Assembly (NCBI RefSeq): GCF_008923725.1
Contig: NZ_WBPF01000021.1
Span: forward strand, 807,016 to 871,015
Direction of reading: 5' to 3'
DNA: 64,000 nt
Source: Bacillus sp. CH140a_4T
Lineage (GTDB): Bacteria; Bacillota; Bacilli; Bacillales; Bacillaceae_G
The position numbers and the translations under genes are program-made. Of this stretch, positions 35,847 to 44,772 are shown one piece after another; position 1 is the stretch's first letter; each line of letters begins with the position of its first letter. The notes under the pieces are model-generated. The model searched no databases. It saw only the letters and a list, made by a program, of their open reading frames with translations, and had not been told where the DNA came from.

Positions 35847-36680
35847 TCACTGAAAAATAAGCTCTGTCTTCAAACTATCTTTCGGTAACAGCCATCCTTT
35901 TTGATCTAAACTCTGCATTAATAATTCTCTTTGTTCTTTTGCAATACTTTCCTCTTTTGTTTTAAACGATACTTCTATTACGAAATCATCTTCTATTTTC
36001 CCTGTATTACTTAGTGGCCAAACTTCAATATTCGTTTTAATATTTTCAAATTCAGCTGTATACCTTTTCATTAATACAGGGCCATAAATACGAGAATTTT
36101 TGAGCATTTCTTCTCCCCAATTCGTATACAACCATTTGTTCATTTTCCCTGGCAACTTTTCTATTAACATGTTTTGAGCAGCTCGTTCGTTTGGTAAATC
36201 AAGTACTCCATATCCTTTAGCACTATAGCTTTTCTTATTTGAAATACTTAACGTTTTCTTCTCAAATCCCCAATCTATTTCCGCCTCATAGTTATCGGTT
36301 TTGCTATCAAATCCATCCTTTTTAGCCACTTCTAGTGCATCTTGAATTACACCATTTTGAATAGGATATCTTTTTTTATATGTTAGCTCAAAATCTTTAC
36401 TAAATTCTTTCTTTCGAATTCTCGCAAACCAACCTTCATTACTTAAATTTTTATTTGCCGTATCTAAAAATTGCACTTGTATTCTTTCATAATTTGTACC
36501 AGCCTGGAAATATTCTAGTACCTCTTGATTTATCTCTTTGTTATAGTCTAATACTTGTTCTGGTTTTAATAATAACTTCACTTCAAAACTAGGTGTCATT
36601 GGACTGGCAGCAAACCCTTCCTTAACGTTATACAGGAAACAACAAAAGAAAATGCTTACGAATACAAATACTTTTTTCAT
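35847..36680 (-). CDS. Secreted CYTH-like domain protein
   Basis: 277 residues with a Sec signal peptide (MKKVFVFVSIFFCCFLYN...GFAAS). The mature part has the order of a CYTH/triphosphate tunnel fold: SFEVKLLL near the start, WFARIRKKE, FELTYKKRYPI, EAEIDWGF and FVIEVSFKT. The classic ExExK opening is altered (the first Glu is Ser), so catalysis is uncertain. CYTH enzymes act on organic or inorganic triphosphates inside cells, so an exported form is unusual. It lies 20 bp after the metallo-hydrolase gene and may belong to that operon. Confidence 0.62.
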   Translation of the reverse strand: MKKVFVFVSIFFCCFLYNVKEGFAASPMTPSFEVKLLLKPEQVLDYNKEINQEVLEYFQAGTNYERIQVQFLDTANKNLSNEGWFARIRKKEFSKDFELTYKKRYPIQNGVIQDALEVAKKDGFDSKTDNYEAEIDWGFEKKTLSISNKKSYSAKGYGVLDLPNERAAQNMLIEKLPGKMNKWLYTNWGEEMLKNSRIYGPVLMKRYTAEFENIKTNIEVWPLSNTGKIEDDFVIEVSFKTKEESIAKEQRELLMQSLDQKGWLLPKDSLKTELIFQ

Positions 36681-36700
36681 ATACCGATCCCCTTTATATT

Positions 36701-37963
36701 TTAAATGACTTCTATACGTTCCATAGTAAGTGAATATACATTCTCATACCCTGCTGTGCTAAGCTTTTTCTGTAATCGATCCGTATCCTCTTTCAAAGCG
36801 TGTACTAACACCGTATGTTCTGGTAATAATGTATTTAACATCTCTTTCACATCTCTTATACTTTGGTGAACTTTATACGGCACTCGCTTCACCCTACATT
36901 CTTTATCTACACGTTCTTTCAAAACTTTTTCTGCAAAACTCCCTTTCGCAATATGTCCAGTAAATATAATGGAATTTCGTTCTTCATGCCGGAGTTGTTC
37001 ATAATATAACTGCACTCGCTTCGTTTGCATATTCGCATCACTCATTACAACTATTCCATAACTATTTTGCGTACGGCTGTCATGATCCATAACGATTATG
37101 TTTCTTTTTAAACTCTCCAGGATCCCTTCAAGTTCTTCATTATTTTTGATCCAATCTTTATATACAAACATCTCTTGGAATCCATCCAAAATTTCTTGAT
37201 CTACTATAATGGGAAGTTCTTTATATTTTTCATATAAATACAATACGATATCTTGCGCCCTACCAAGCGGTGGCAATGGCAATAATGCTATTCCTTTCTT
37301 TTGCGCAACCCTTTCAATTTCTGTACACAGTTCATTTACTCGTTCATGTTGCGAAACATCATCCGTATGATAAGCTGCATCTACAATTGCGACTTTTATA
37401 TCGCCACGCAATTTCTCAGGTAAATTAGCTCGTAGTATGTTAGACTCTGCTGAATAATCGCCAGAATAAAATACATATGTATGACTCAAATCCACTAAAA
37501 ACCAAACAGCCCCTAATACATGCCCACTATACCCCCATTGAAACCGTAATGTAGGAGTAATCTGTATCCATTCATTCGGATTACTAATCTCATCAATACA
37601 TACATAATTTAAATCTTTAACATTTTGGTCGTTATAAGGTACATTCCACCCTTTCGTCAAATTGTAGTTTCTCCATTTTTCATAATAAGCGGGAAGTTGC
37701 TCCTTCGTATAACGAGTCGTCCAAATTTTTTTCTTATATCCGTACTTCACTAATAAAGGTAAACCCATCGTATGATCTTCATGAATATGCGATAAAAATA
37801 CCGCATCTAAAAACGGTACAACTCCCCTATCTATTTTTGGGTAACTATCCTCATATGATCGATTAATACCACAATCAAATACTATTTTCGTCTCTTTATT
37901 TTTTAGGAAGTAGCAAGAACGACCGTATTCTCCCGCTCCACCCCATACTTCCATCCTCATCAT
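36701..37963 (-). CDS. MBL-fold / beta-CASP-type metallo-hydrolase
   Basis: 420 residues; the ATG at 37963 overlaps the permease stop (ATGA), implying translational coupling. The metal motif HIHEDH (LSHIHEDHTMGLPLL) is near residue 60; further ligands are in GYSGHVLGAVWF, FYSGDYSAESN and the late VLVHALKEDT. The insert after about residue 200 resembles a beta-CASP domain with an RMMBL-like end, as in RNase J-related proteins. The partner ABC importer makes a plain RNA-processing role doubtful; a phospho- or nucleic-acid ester hydrolase is possible. Confidence 0.75.
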   Translation of the reverse strand: MMRMEVWGGAGEYGRSCYFLKNKETKIVFDCGINRSYEDSYPKIDRGVVPFLDAVFLSHIHEDHTMGLPLLVKYGYKKKIWTTRYTKEQLPAYYEKWRNYNLTKGWNVPYNDQNVKDLNYVCIDEISNPNEWIQITPTLRFQWGYSGHVLGAVWFLVDLSHTYVFYSGDYSAESNILRANLPEKLRGDIKVAIVDAAYHTDDVSQHERVNELCTEIERVAQKKGIALLPLPPLGRAQDIVLYLYEKYKELPIIVDQEILDGFQEMFVYKDWIKNNEELEGILESLKRNIIVMDHDSRTQNSYGIVVMSDANMQTKRVQLYYEQLRHEERNSIIFTGHIAKGSFAEKVLKERVDKECRVKRVPYKVHQSIRDVKEMLNTLLPEHTVLVHALKEDTDRLQKKLSTAGYENVYSLTMERIEVI

Positions 37964-39630
37964 GCTACCCCTTTTCTTTTTTGCTCCATATGTTGTAGAA
38001 GTAATAAACATAGTGTTGTAAGTCCAACAGAAACGATAGCCATCGCCATTCCAATAGATACTTCTCCTTGTTCAAATTGAGCAAAAATAAATGTTGCAGA
38101 CGTCTCTACTGATGGAGGTAGTACGAGAAGCGATGCTACTAACTCTCTTATCGAGATTGTAAATGTCATCGCCCATCCAGCAAGAATGCCCGGGATAATA
38201 AGAGGTAATATTATTTTTCTAAAAATATAAATATAATTTCCAGAAAAAATACTTCCTGCCTGTACAAGAGAATCATCAATTTGTCCGAATGACGCTTTTA
38301 CATACTGCACCGTATAAGGTAAAAAAAGAACGACGTACGTTACGATAACCATGACTGGTGTATTGTAAATTGACAGAGGCATATAAGGTGAATTCCAAAA
38401 TACAATAAGCCCTACAACCATCACGATTCCTGGTACCATATTCGGTAACATACCGCACATATCAAGCCATTTTTCAGAGGACTTTTTCCCCTTTCGGATC
38501 ATAAGCGCCAAAAACACTCCAATGATTACCGCAATAATCGCTGTTATAAGCGAAAAAAGAAAACTGTTCCATAAAGCTTCTAATCCTGGAGATCCAATTG
38601 TAAATAATGCTTCATAATGGCTCGTTGTAAAGTTGTTTAACTGTAAGCCGCCGCCTCTTAATTTCGATAATGAAGCAATCAGTATAGAAAAATACGGGAT
38701 TCCAATTGATACGATTAATAAACCAATTACATAAGCCCATGCTACGACCCGTGTAAATATAGACAATGTATACCTTTTAGATTTCACACCTTTCCCACTA
38801 ACCATTGCATATGAGTACTTTCGATTCAATACATTTTGCATATACCAAATGAGCATACATGCACTAAGCAATAAAGAAGATAATGCTGTTGCACTACTAA
38901 AATCAATCGGCCAACTCGAAATAAATTTATGAATCTCTGATGTTAATACATGAAATCCTATTCTACGTCCGAATGTAGCCGGTGTTCCAAATTCAGCAAT
39001 CGTCTTTACGAAAATAAGTAAAGCACCCATTACATAACTTGAAACTAATAATGGCAATATTATTTTTCTTAAACGGTAGAAAAAGCCTCCACCATGAACT
39101 GCTGCAGCTTCTTCTTTACTACTCCCAATTTGAAGTAAAGTGTTTTTCAACATGAAGTATAAGAATGGGAATAAATGCAGACTCATTATTAAAACCATAC
39201 CTCCTAAACTAAAAAACGAAGATGAAATCGTCTTTAGCATCGGGAAAAACTGCTCGAAATAGCCGTTTGGTTGCATGAACAAAATCCAGCCCATCGATCC
39301 AATATACGGCGGAGTCATAAATGGAATCATAAAAACAATATCCAACTTACTATACTTTCCAACATCTGTTTTACTCATAATGAATGCTAATGGAAATGCA
39401 AATATGGTTGCTCCTATTACTACAAGTACACCTAAAAGCATCGAGTTTAGAAAAATCCCAGCTAACCCACCATTCTGCATCACTTCAAAAGGCTTTAAAA
39501 AATTCCAACTACTATTTTCATATACACTAGAAAATAAAATGAGAAAAAGCGGAATGACGATTAACATCGCCACAAGTAACAGCGCTACCGTCATTCCAAT
39601 TTGCCGTACTGATACGAATCGATTTACCAT
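37960..39630 (-). CDS. ABC transporter permease, fused two-module (FbpB/iron- or phosphonate-type)
   Basis: 556 residues, about twelve helices. Two binding-protein-dependent transport modules are fused, each with an EAA loop (EEAAAVHGGGFFYRLRKIILP and DDSLVQAGSIFSGNYIYIF-RKIILP). This arrangement is typical of Fe3+ (FbpB) and 2-aminoethylphosphonate importers. It follows the binding-protein gene by 12 bp. Confidence 0.9.
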   Translation of the reverse strand: MVNRFVSVRQIGMTVALLLVAMLIVIPLFLILFSSVYENSSWNFLKPFEVMQNGGLAGIFLNSMLLGVLVVIGATIFAFPLAFIMSKTDVGKYSKLDIVFMIPFMTPPYIGSMGWILFMQPNGYFEQFFPMLKTISSSFFSLGGMVLIMSLHLFPFLYFMLKNTLLQIGSSKEEAAAVHGGGFFYRLRKIILPLLVSSYVMGALLIFVKTIAEFGTPATFGRRIGFHVLTSEIHKFISSWPIDFSSATALSSLLLSACMLIWYMQNVLNRKYSYAMVSGKGVKSKRYTLSIFTRVVAWAYVIGLLIVSIGIPYFSILIASLSKLRGGGLQLNNFTTSHYEALFTIGSPGLEALWNSFLFSLITAIIAVIIGVFLALMIRKGKKSSEKWLDMCGMLPNMVPGIVMVVGLIVFWNSPYMPLSIYNTPVMVIVTYVVLFLPYTVQYVKASFGQIDDSLVQAGSIFSGNYIYIFRKIILPLIIPGILAGWAMTFTISIRELVASLLVLPPSVETSATFIFAQFEQGEVSIGMAMAIVSVGLTTLCLLLLQHMEQKRKGVA

Positions 39631-39642
39631 GTAATCACCATC

Positions 39643-40668
39643 TTATTGAAATACTTTCTTAAATTGTTTTCCTATTTCATCTTGTTCTTTCTCAACTGTT
39701 TTCCAATCAATATTTAATACTGGAATATCTTCTACATTCGGTCTATTTTCAGCTTTTATATCTGTTCTGCCCGGTAATAAATACGCTTTAGAAACTTGTT
39801 TTTGCACATCCTCTGATAATAAATAATCAATAAACTCTTTTGCACCTTCTACATTTTTACTATCCTTCATAATCCCTGCTGCACGCGGGCTAATAACTGT
39901 TCCGCTTTTTGGATAAACAATATCAACCGGTTCACCCTTTGCTTTTGCACTGTACGTCATATAATCAACGCCCGCAATGACCATATCTTTTGCACCTGTT
40001 ACTACTGGATCTAACGCTTCTTGATTTGCCCCCGCTACTGTAACTTCATTTTTCTTAAGCTGTTCAAATAAATTCCATCCATCTTTTCCATTCTTTTTCA
40101 CATATCCTGTTACAAAGTCTAAAGCTGAACCTGAAAGTGCTGGATCTGGAAGATTCACTTTTCCTTTCCATTCCGCTTTCGTTATATCACTCCAATCTTC
40201 AGGCGCTGTCTTCACATTTTTTGTGTTATACACAATTCCTAACGCTGAAGCACTATATCCGAAATAATGTCCTTTATCGTCCGACCATTCAGAACGAAGC
40301 TTATCAGCTTGTTTCGCTTCTTTATAAGCTAACGTTTGCCCATCCTTTTTTAATCCTTCCATCGCTGGTAATGAGGCAAGTACGACTACGTCAACGACTG
40401 GATTTTTCTTTTCAGCTCCCATTCTCGCTAAAATCTTCCCTGTTGTTCCTTGAAACATTTCTACTTTTATACCTGTTTTCTTTTCAAAGTCCTTTTGAAT
40501 CTTTTCTGCTAATCCTTTTGGTCCTGCACTATATACAACAATTTTCTTTTCAGTCGTAGTTTTACTTTTTGCATCTGCACTACCTGTCTTTGAACTACAC
40601 CCTGTTACTACAGCCGAAAATAATAAAGTACATACAAATAAAGACTTAAGCGAACTGAATTTCTTCAT
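39643..40668 (-). CDS. ABC transporter substrate-binding lipoprotein (FbpA/PhnS-like family)
   Basis: 341 residues. Lipoprotein signal ending VVTGCSSK, then a type II periplasmic-binding fold with VVYSAGPKGLAEKIQKDFEKKTG at the start and SGSALDFVTGYVKKNGKDGW and ISPRAAGIMKDSKN later. The family binds ferric ion, phosphonates or polyamine-like ligands. The neighbouring tyrosine pair expected of Fe3+ FbpA is not evident, so the ligand is unresolved. Its start overlaps the ATPase gene by 23 bp. Confidence 0.88.
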   Translation of the reverse strand: MKKFSSLKSLFVCTLLFSAVVTGCSSKTGSADAKSKTTTEKKIVVYSAGPKGLAEKIQKDFEKKTGIKVEMFQGTTGKILARMGAEKKNPVVDVVVLASLPAMEGLKKDGQTLAYKEAKQADKLRSEWSDDKGHYFGYSASALGIVYNTKNVKTAPEDWSDITKAEWKGKVNLPDPALSGSALDFVTGYVKKNGKDGWNLFEQLKKNEVTVAGANQEALDPVVTGAKDMVIAGVDYMTYSAKAKGEPVDIVYPKSGTVISPRAAGIMKDSKNVEGAKEFIDYLLSEDVQKQVSKAYLLPGRTDIKAENRPNVEDIPVLNIDWKTVEKEQDEIGKQFKKVFQ

Positions 40669-41638
40669 ACGATTCTCCCCCTATATGATGAATACATTTT
40701 TTTGGCACATATAACGATACTGGTTTACCGATGCTTAATTTACTATTGTGATAAGCTGTCCATACTCCAAGTGCACCCATGTTTACTTTCATTTCATACC
40801 GTTCTCCTACATATGTAACGTGCTGAATTTCACCTGTATACATTTCGCACATTTCATTTTTTGTCAAGCTTACATGTTCTGGACGAACCATTTGTTTCCC
40901 CTCTACAAGCCAATTTGCTTTACCAACAAATTTTGCAACAAATTCATGGGATGGCTTCACATAAATGTCTTCCGGTGTTCCTTTTTGTAATACTTCTCCT
41001 TGTTTCATGACAATAATTTGGTCTGACATTGACATAGCTTCTATTTGATCGTGCGTGACATACAATGCCGTTAAACCGATTGAATGAACGATATCCATAA
41101 GCTCTAATCGCATTTCTTCTCGCAAAATTGCATCGAGTGCACTAAGCGGTTCATCAAACAAAATAAAATGCGGTTTTGTTACAATCGCTCTTGCAAATGC
41201 GACACGTTGCTGCTGTCCACCAGAGAGTTCATGCGGATACCTTTTCTCCATCCCTTTCAGGCGAACTCGCTTTATTGCATCTTCTACTTTTTCCCGTAAT
41301 TGATTCGTTTGCTTTGTAGCTCTTAAACCAAATGCAACATTTTCAAATACAGTCATATGCGGCCATAAAGCAAAATCTTGAAATACCATGCCGATATTAC
41401 GTTCATGAGGAGATGTTTTAATTTTTTTAGTAGAAGAATACATGCACTTATCCCCAAAATATATTTCACCTTTATCTGGCTCTTCAAGTCCTGCAATCAT
41501 TCTAAGTAAAGTCGTTTTCCCGCATCCCGAAGGTCCTAAAAGTGTGGTAAATTCACCTTGTTTCATAACAATTTGTAACGGTTTTAACGCCTGCGTTTTT
41601 CCAAAGTTCTTTTCTAATCCATGAATTTTAATATCCAC
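40646..41638 (-). CDS. ABC transporter ATP-binding protein
   Basis: 330 residues starting at a GTG (GAGAGGTGAT upstream). Walker A GPSGCGKTT, signature LSGGQQQR, Walker B FILFDEP, H-loop YVTHDQ, plus a C-terminal TOBE-like domain (WLVEGKQMVRPEHVSL). Closest in layout to the FbpC/PotA group. First gene of the importer operon ATPase - binding protein - permease - metallo-hydrolase. Confidence 0.93.
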   Translation of the reverse strand: MDIKIHGLEKNFGKTQALKPLQIVMKQGEFTTLLGPSGCGKTTLLRMIAGLEEPDKGEIYFGDKCMYSSTKKIKTSPHERNIGMVFQDFALWPHMTVFENVAFGLRATKQTNQLREKVEDAIKRVRLKGMEKRYPHELSGGQQQRVAFARAIVTKPHFILFDEPLSALDAILREEMRLELMDIVHSIGLTALYVTHDQIEAMSMSDQIIVMKQGEVLQKGTPEDIYVKPSHEFVAKFVGKANWLVEGKQMVRPEHVSLTKNEMCEMYTGEIQHVTYVGERYEMKVNMGALGVWTAYHNSKLSIGKPVSLYVPKKCIHHIGGESYEEIQFA

Positions 41639-41800
41639 CGTATCACCTCTCTCCCCTCACTCTTAACCTGCTTTCATTCTATCTGGAAGACTTATACTGA
41701 ATGTTAATGTACTGTAAAGATTAAATTAAAAAACTTCTAATAAACTATTTATTTCTATAGATTTTTTCTATAGTTAAAATAAAAAAGGCGGCAACTCATA

Positions 41801-42694
41801 ATGAATCTCTTAAAATTAGAAATTGTAGTGCTTATTAAGAAATACAAAAAACTTACAATTGTTGCAGAAAAACTTGGAGTGAAACAACCTACTATTACAT
41901 TCCATATAAAAAGCTTAGAAGAGGAACTCGGTGTGCCTTTATTTGAATTACGTTCTGGAAGATATTTCTTAACAGAGGCTGGTGAGGCATTGCATCATTA
42001 TGCTTGTAAAATAGATGCACTTATGAAAGAAGCTAAGCGGGTCACGCAAGAGTTTAAAGATTTTCATAAAGGTGCTATAACAATTGGCGCTAGTTATGTA
42101 CCAGCGACTTATCTTTTACCAGAAATTATTCACCAATTTCAATGCGAATTTCCGAATATAAAAATAACCCTCATGGTAAAAACAGCCCCTGAAATTCGAA
42201 CGATGCTACAAAATCATGAAATTGATCTCGGTGTAATTTCCGCAGCACCGTTTGATGAATCACTTTTAAAAGAAACAAAAATATTACCTGATACACTTGT
42301 TCTTGCTTTCTCCAAAGAACATAATTTTTCAAAAAAAGAAACTGTATCATTACAAGATATCGAAAAGGAACGTATACTATTGCATCGTAATCCATCTACA
42401 ACGAGAGATTTACTTACACAATGGACGTTAGCACATAACATTACGTTCCAATCTGAAATTGAATTAGATTCATTAGAAACGATGAAACAAATTTTAAAAT
42501 ATGGTAATGGAGTTGCCTTTATTTCTAAACTCGCTATCGAACAAGAAGTACACCGAGATGAACTATGCTACATACCCATCCCTGGATTTGAATTTCAACG
42601 TAACATTTACACAATTCATCATGAAGACAGATGGAATTCTAAAATTATTTCTTTTTTACTACATAGCATCACTTCTTATGCAACAAAAAATTAA
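41801..42694 (+). CDS. LysR family transcriptional regulator
   Basis: 297 residues. N-terminal HTH (KKYKKLTIVAEKLGVKQPTITFHIKSLEEELGVPLFE) and a substrate-binding regulatory domain opening at AITIGASYVPATYLLPEII. Divergent from the ABC importer operon across 162 bp, so it is probably its activator, responding to the transported compound or a derivative. Confidence 0.92.
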   Translation: MNLLKLEIVVLIKKYKKLTIVAEKLGVKQPTITFHIKSLEEELGVPLFELRSGRYFLTEAGEALHHYACKIDALMKEAKRVTQEFKDFHKGAITIGASYVPATYLLPEIIHQFQCEFPNIKITLMVKTAPEIRTMLQNHEIDLGVISAAPFDESLLKETKILPDTLVLAFSKEHNFSKKETVSLQDIEKERILLHRNPSTTRDLLTQWTLAHNITFQSEIELDSLETMKQILKYGNGVAFISKLAIEQEVHRDELCYIPIPGFEFQRNIYTIHHEDRWNSKIISFLLHSITSYATKN

Positions 42695-42723
42695 AAGGCT
42701 GTCGTTCTATACGACAGCCTTTT
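42693..42723. terminator. bidirectional terminator
   Basis: AAAAGGCTGTCG/CGACAGCCTTTT hairpin between convergent genes. Confidence 0.9.
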
Positions 42724-42734
42724 AAACTATAACT

Positions 42735-43259
42735 CTATTTATTTTTCTTCGCTTCAATTTTTGCTTGCGCCTCTTCAGCCTTATCTAATGCTTCTGAAAT
42801 TTTTTTCTCTTTTTCTTTCACATCATCTATACTATCGACAGCTTTAATGAGTTTATCGATTCCTTCTTCCTCTACTTTTCTCCGCTTTGCTACTCTTTCA
42901 TTCACTTTCTCTTCTACATCTTTTGCTTTTTGAAGCATATTCTCTGCATTTGATGTTACAGCTGTTTCAAGTGCATCGTCTTTTTTCATTTGCAACACTT
43001 CATTTGCAATGTCTTTCGTTTCTAAATACTTACCATCTTTTAATGATGTAGCCCCGTGATCCATTTTCTCGGCCATTTCTTTATATGATTTCGCTTTATT
43101 TCCTGACTTTTCTTTTTCCGCTTTTTCAAACCACATCGTTGCATCACTATATTTTTCATCTTTCAATGATTGCATACCTGTTTCAATATACGTGTCATAA
43201 TTACTGCATCCAGCCATTACGACTAATAGAAAAAGCATAACAAAACTTAATTTTTTCAT
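42735..43259 (-). CDS. Helical lipoprotein of unknown function
   Basis: 174 residues from the ATG at 43259 (AAAGGAG upstream). Lipobox VVMAGCSN. The mature protein is almost entirely charged helix with TPR-like spacing at the start (YIETGMQSLKDEKYSDATMWFEKAEK) and a lysine/glutamate-rich coiled-coil tail. Surface-anchored; function unknown. Confidence 0.8.
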   Translation of the reverse strand: MKKLSFVMLFLLVVMAGCSNYDTYIETGMQSLKDEKYSDATMWFEKAEKEKSGNKAKSYKEMAEKMDHGATSLKDGKYLETKDIANEVLQMKKDDALETAVTSNAENMLQKAKDVEEKVNERVAKRRKVEEEGIDKLIKAVDSIDDVKEKEKKISEALDKAEEAQAKIEAKKNK

Positions 43260-43385
43260 GATGTTTTCTCCTTTTCTTTGCCTGCTCACCTTACTGTAAC
43301 ACACATGAAAAAGAGTTTCAAAAACTAAAATACTAATTCGGTCATTTTTATAATGATAAGTTAAATTTTTATTATTTTCTTATTT

Positions 43386-44654
43386 TCAAGCCGACACATC
43401 CACTTGTTTTTTCGCCACATGTTGTTTTACTCCAACTACTACAACTAACAATAAACCTCCGCCTAATGTCATCATAACAATGCTAGTTGGCAACATATCT
43501 AATAATAATCCATATACAATCATACCGAGTGGTGCGATTGCAGTAGCAATTGTTTCAAGTAAACCGAATACACGTCCTAAATAGTTTGGATCTGTCGACT
43601 TTTGAATATGTACTTGCATCGGTATATTTACGATCATCATTGATATACCCGTTAACATCATAAAAGCGATATAGTAAATAAAACTTAATACTTTCGGAAT
43701 GGTAACTAACAATGGAAAGACTGTACATAAACTCAAGCCCGCAAATAAAAACAGCCCAATATAAACAGAGCGAAACGGATTATTCACTTCTTTACGTACT
43801 GATAACACAATCGCACCCATTAACATCCCCACTGCTAACATTCCCTCTACAACACCGAGTTGCTTCGAGGATAAATGCAAATTTTGAACAATAATATACG
43901 GAAGTGAAACGAACAGTGCACTCGCAAAAAAGTTCACCCATAGTGCAATTTTCATTAGCCCATATATTTCATCCTCGCGCTTCACATATGAAAAACCTTC
44001 TTTTATACTCGTCAAAAAATGATCTTTACTCTCAGCCACTTCTTTTTTGTATAAATCAAATACGATAAATAATTGCACAATAACCGCTAAAAAGAATGTA
44101 ATGCTATTTAGCAGGAAAAACGATTTAATCGAAAAGAAACCAAATACAACTCCACCGATAATCGGCCCTAATATATTTGATAAAGAAGCTGCCGTTTGAT
44201 TTAAAGCACTCGCTTTTTGAATACGTTCCTCATTTACTAAACTCGGAATAGACGAAGTTAATGCAACAGAATAAAAACTTGCACAAATTGATAATAATGC
44301 TGCTGAAACATAAATAAAAAGAAGTGATGGTCCAAATATAGTAGCAAGAATAAACATAATGAGCATCGTTAAGCTACTTAATAAATCAGTGCCAATGACA
44401 AGCCACTTTCGATTCACACGGTCAGCTACAGCACCCGCAATCGGACCACAAATCATCCTTGGAAGTGATCCGCAAACGAGCGTAGTTGCAAAACCCATTC
44501 CTGAACCAGTTGTCTTTAAAACGTATAACCCCATGGCAAATGTATAAATTCCTGCCCCTAATAAAGAAGTCATCTTTCCAATCATCATTAAAATAATATT
44601 TCTCGTTGCAATCTTCATGCTTGTATCATGTTGTCCTATACTTACATCTCCCAT
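43386..44654 (-). CDS. MFS transporter (multidrug-type exporter)
   Basis: 422 residues, twelve hydrophobic helices; MFS loop motif GPIAGAVADRVNRKWLVIGTD between helices 2 and 3, and a DHA3-like LNQTAASLSNILGPIIGGVVFG. Divergent from an HTH-TPR regulator with two palindromic sites between them, so it is probably regulated by that protein. Substrate unknown. Confidence 0.9.
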   Translation of the reverse strand: MGDVSIGQHDTSMKIATRNIILMMIGKMTSLLGAGIYTFAMGLYVLKTTGSGMGFATTLVCGSLPRMICGPIAGAVADRVNRKWLVIGTDLLSSLTMLIMFILATIFGPSLLFIYVSAALLSICASFYSVALTSSIPSLVNEERIQKASALNQTAASLSNILGPIIGGVVFGFFSIKSFFLLNSITFFLAVIVQLFIVFDLYKKEVAESKDHFLTSIKEGFSYVKREDEIYGLMKIALWVNFFASALFVSLPYIIVQNLHLSSKQLGVVEGMLAVGMLMGAIVLSVRKEVNNPFRSVYIGLFLFAGLSLCTVFPLLVTIPKVLSFIYYIAFMMLTGISMMIVNIPMQVHIQKSTDPNYLGRVFGLLETIATAIAPLGMIVYGLLLDMLPTSIVMMTLGGGLLLVVVVGVKQHVAKKQVDVSA

Positions 44655-44672
44655 AATGACTCTCTCCCCTTA

Positions 44673-44695
44673 AAAGTTAAATTGTGTTAAACTTA
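44673..44695. promoter_or_regulatory. Operator-like repeat 1 (imperfect)
   Basis: AAAGTTAAAT-TGT-GTTAAACTTA, a degenerate copy of the palindrome at 44728-44750, close to the MFS gene start; centres are 55 bp apart. Confidence 0.55.
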
Positions 44696-44727
44696 TTATA
44701 TAATTGACTTTCCAATTTTCACAACAA

Positions 44728-44750
44728 AAAGTTAAATACAATTTAACTTT
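44728..44750. promoter_or_regulatory. Operator-like repeat 2 (perfect palindrome)
   Basis: AAAGTTAAAT-ACA-ATTTAACTTT, a perfect 10-3-10 palindrome just upstream of the regulator's ribosome site. Probable binding site of the HTH-TPR protein. Confidence 0.65.
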
Positions 44751-44772
44751 TCAATTATAAAGGAGCAATAAT

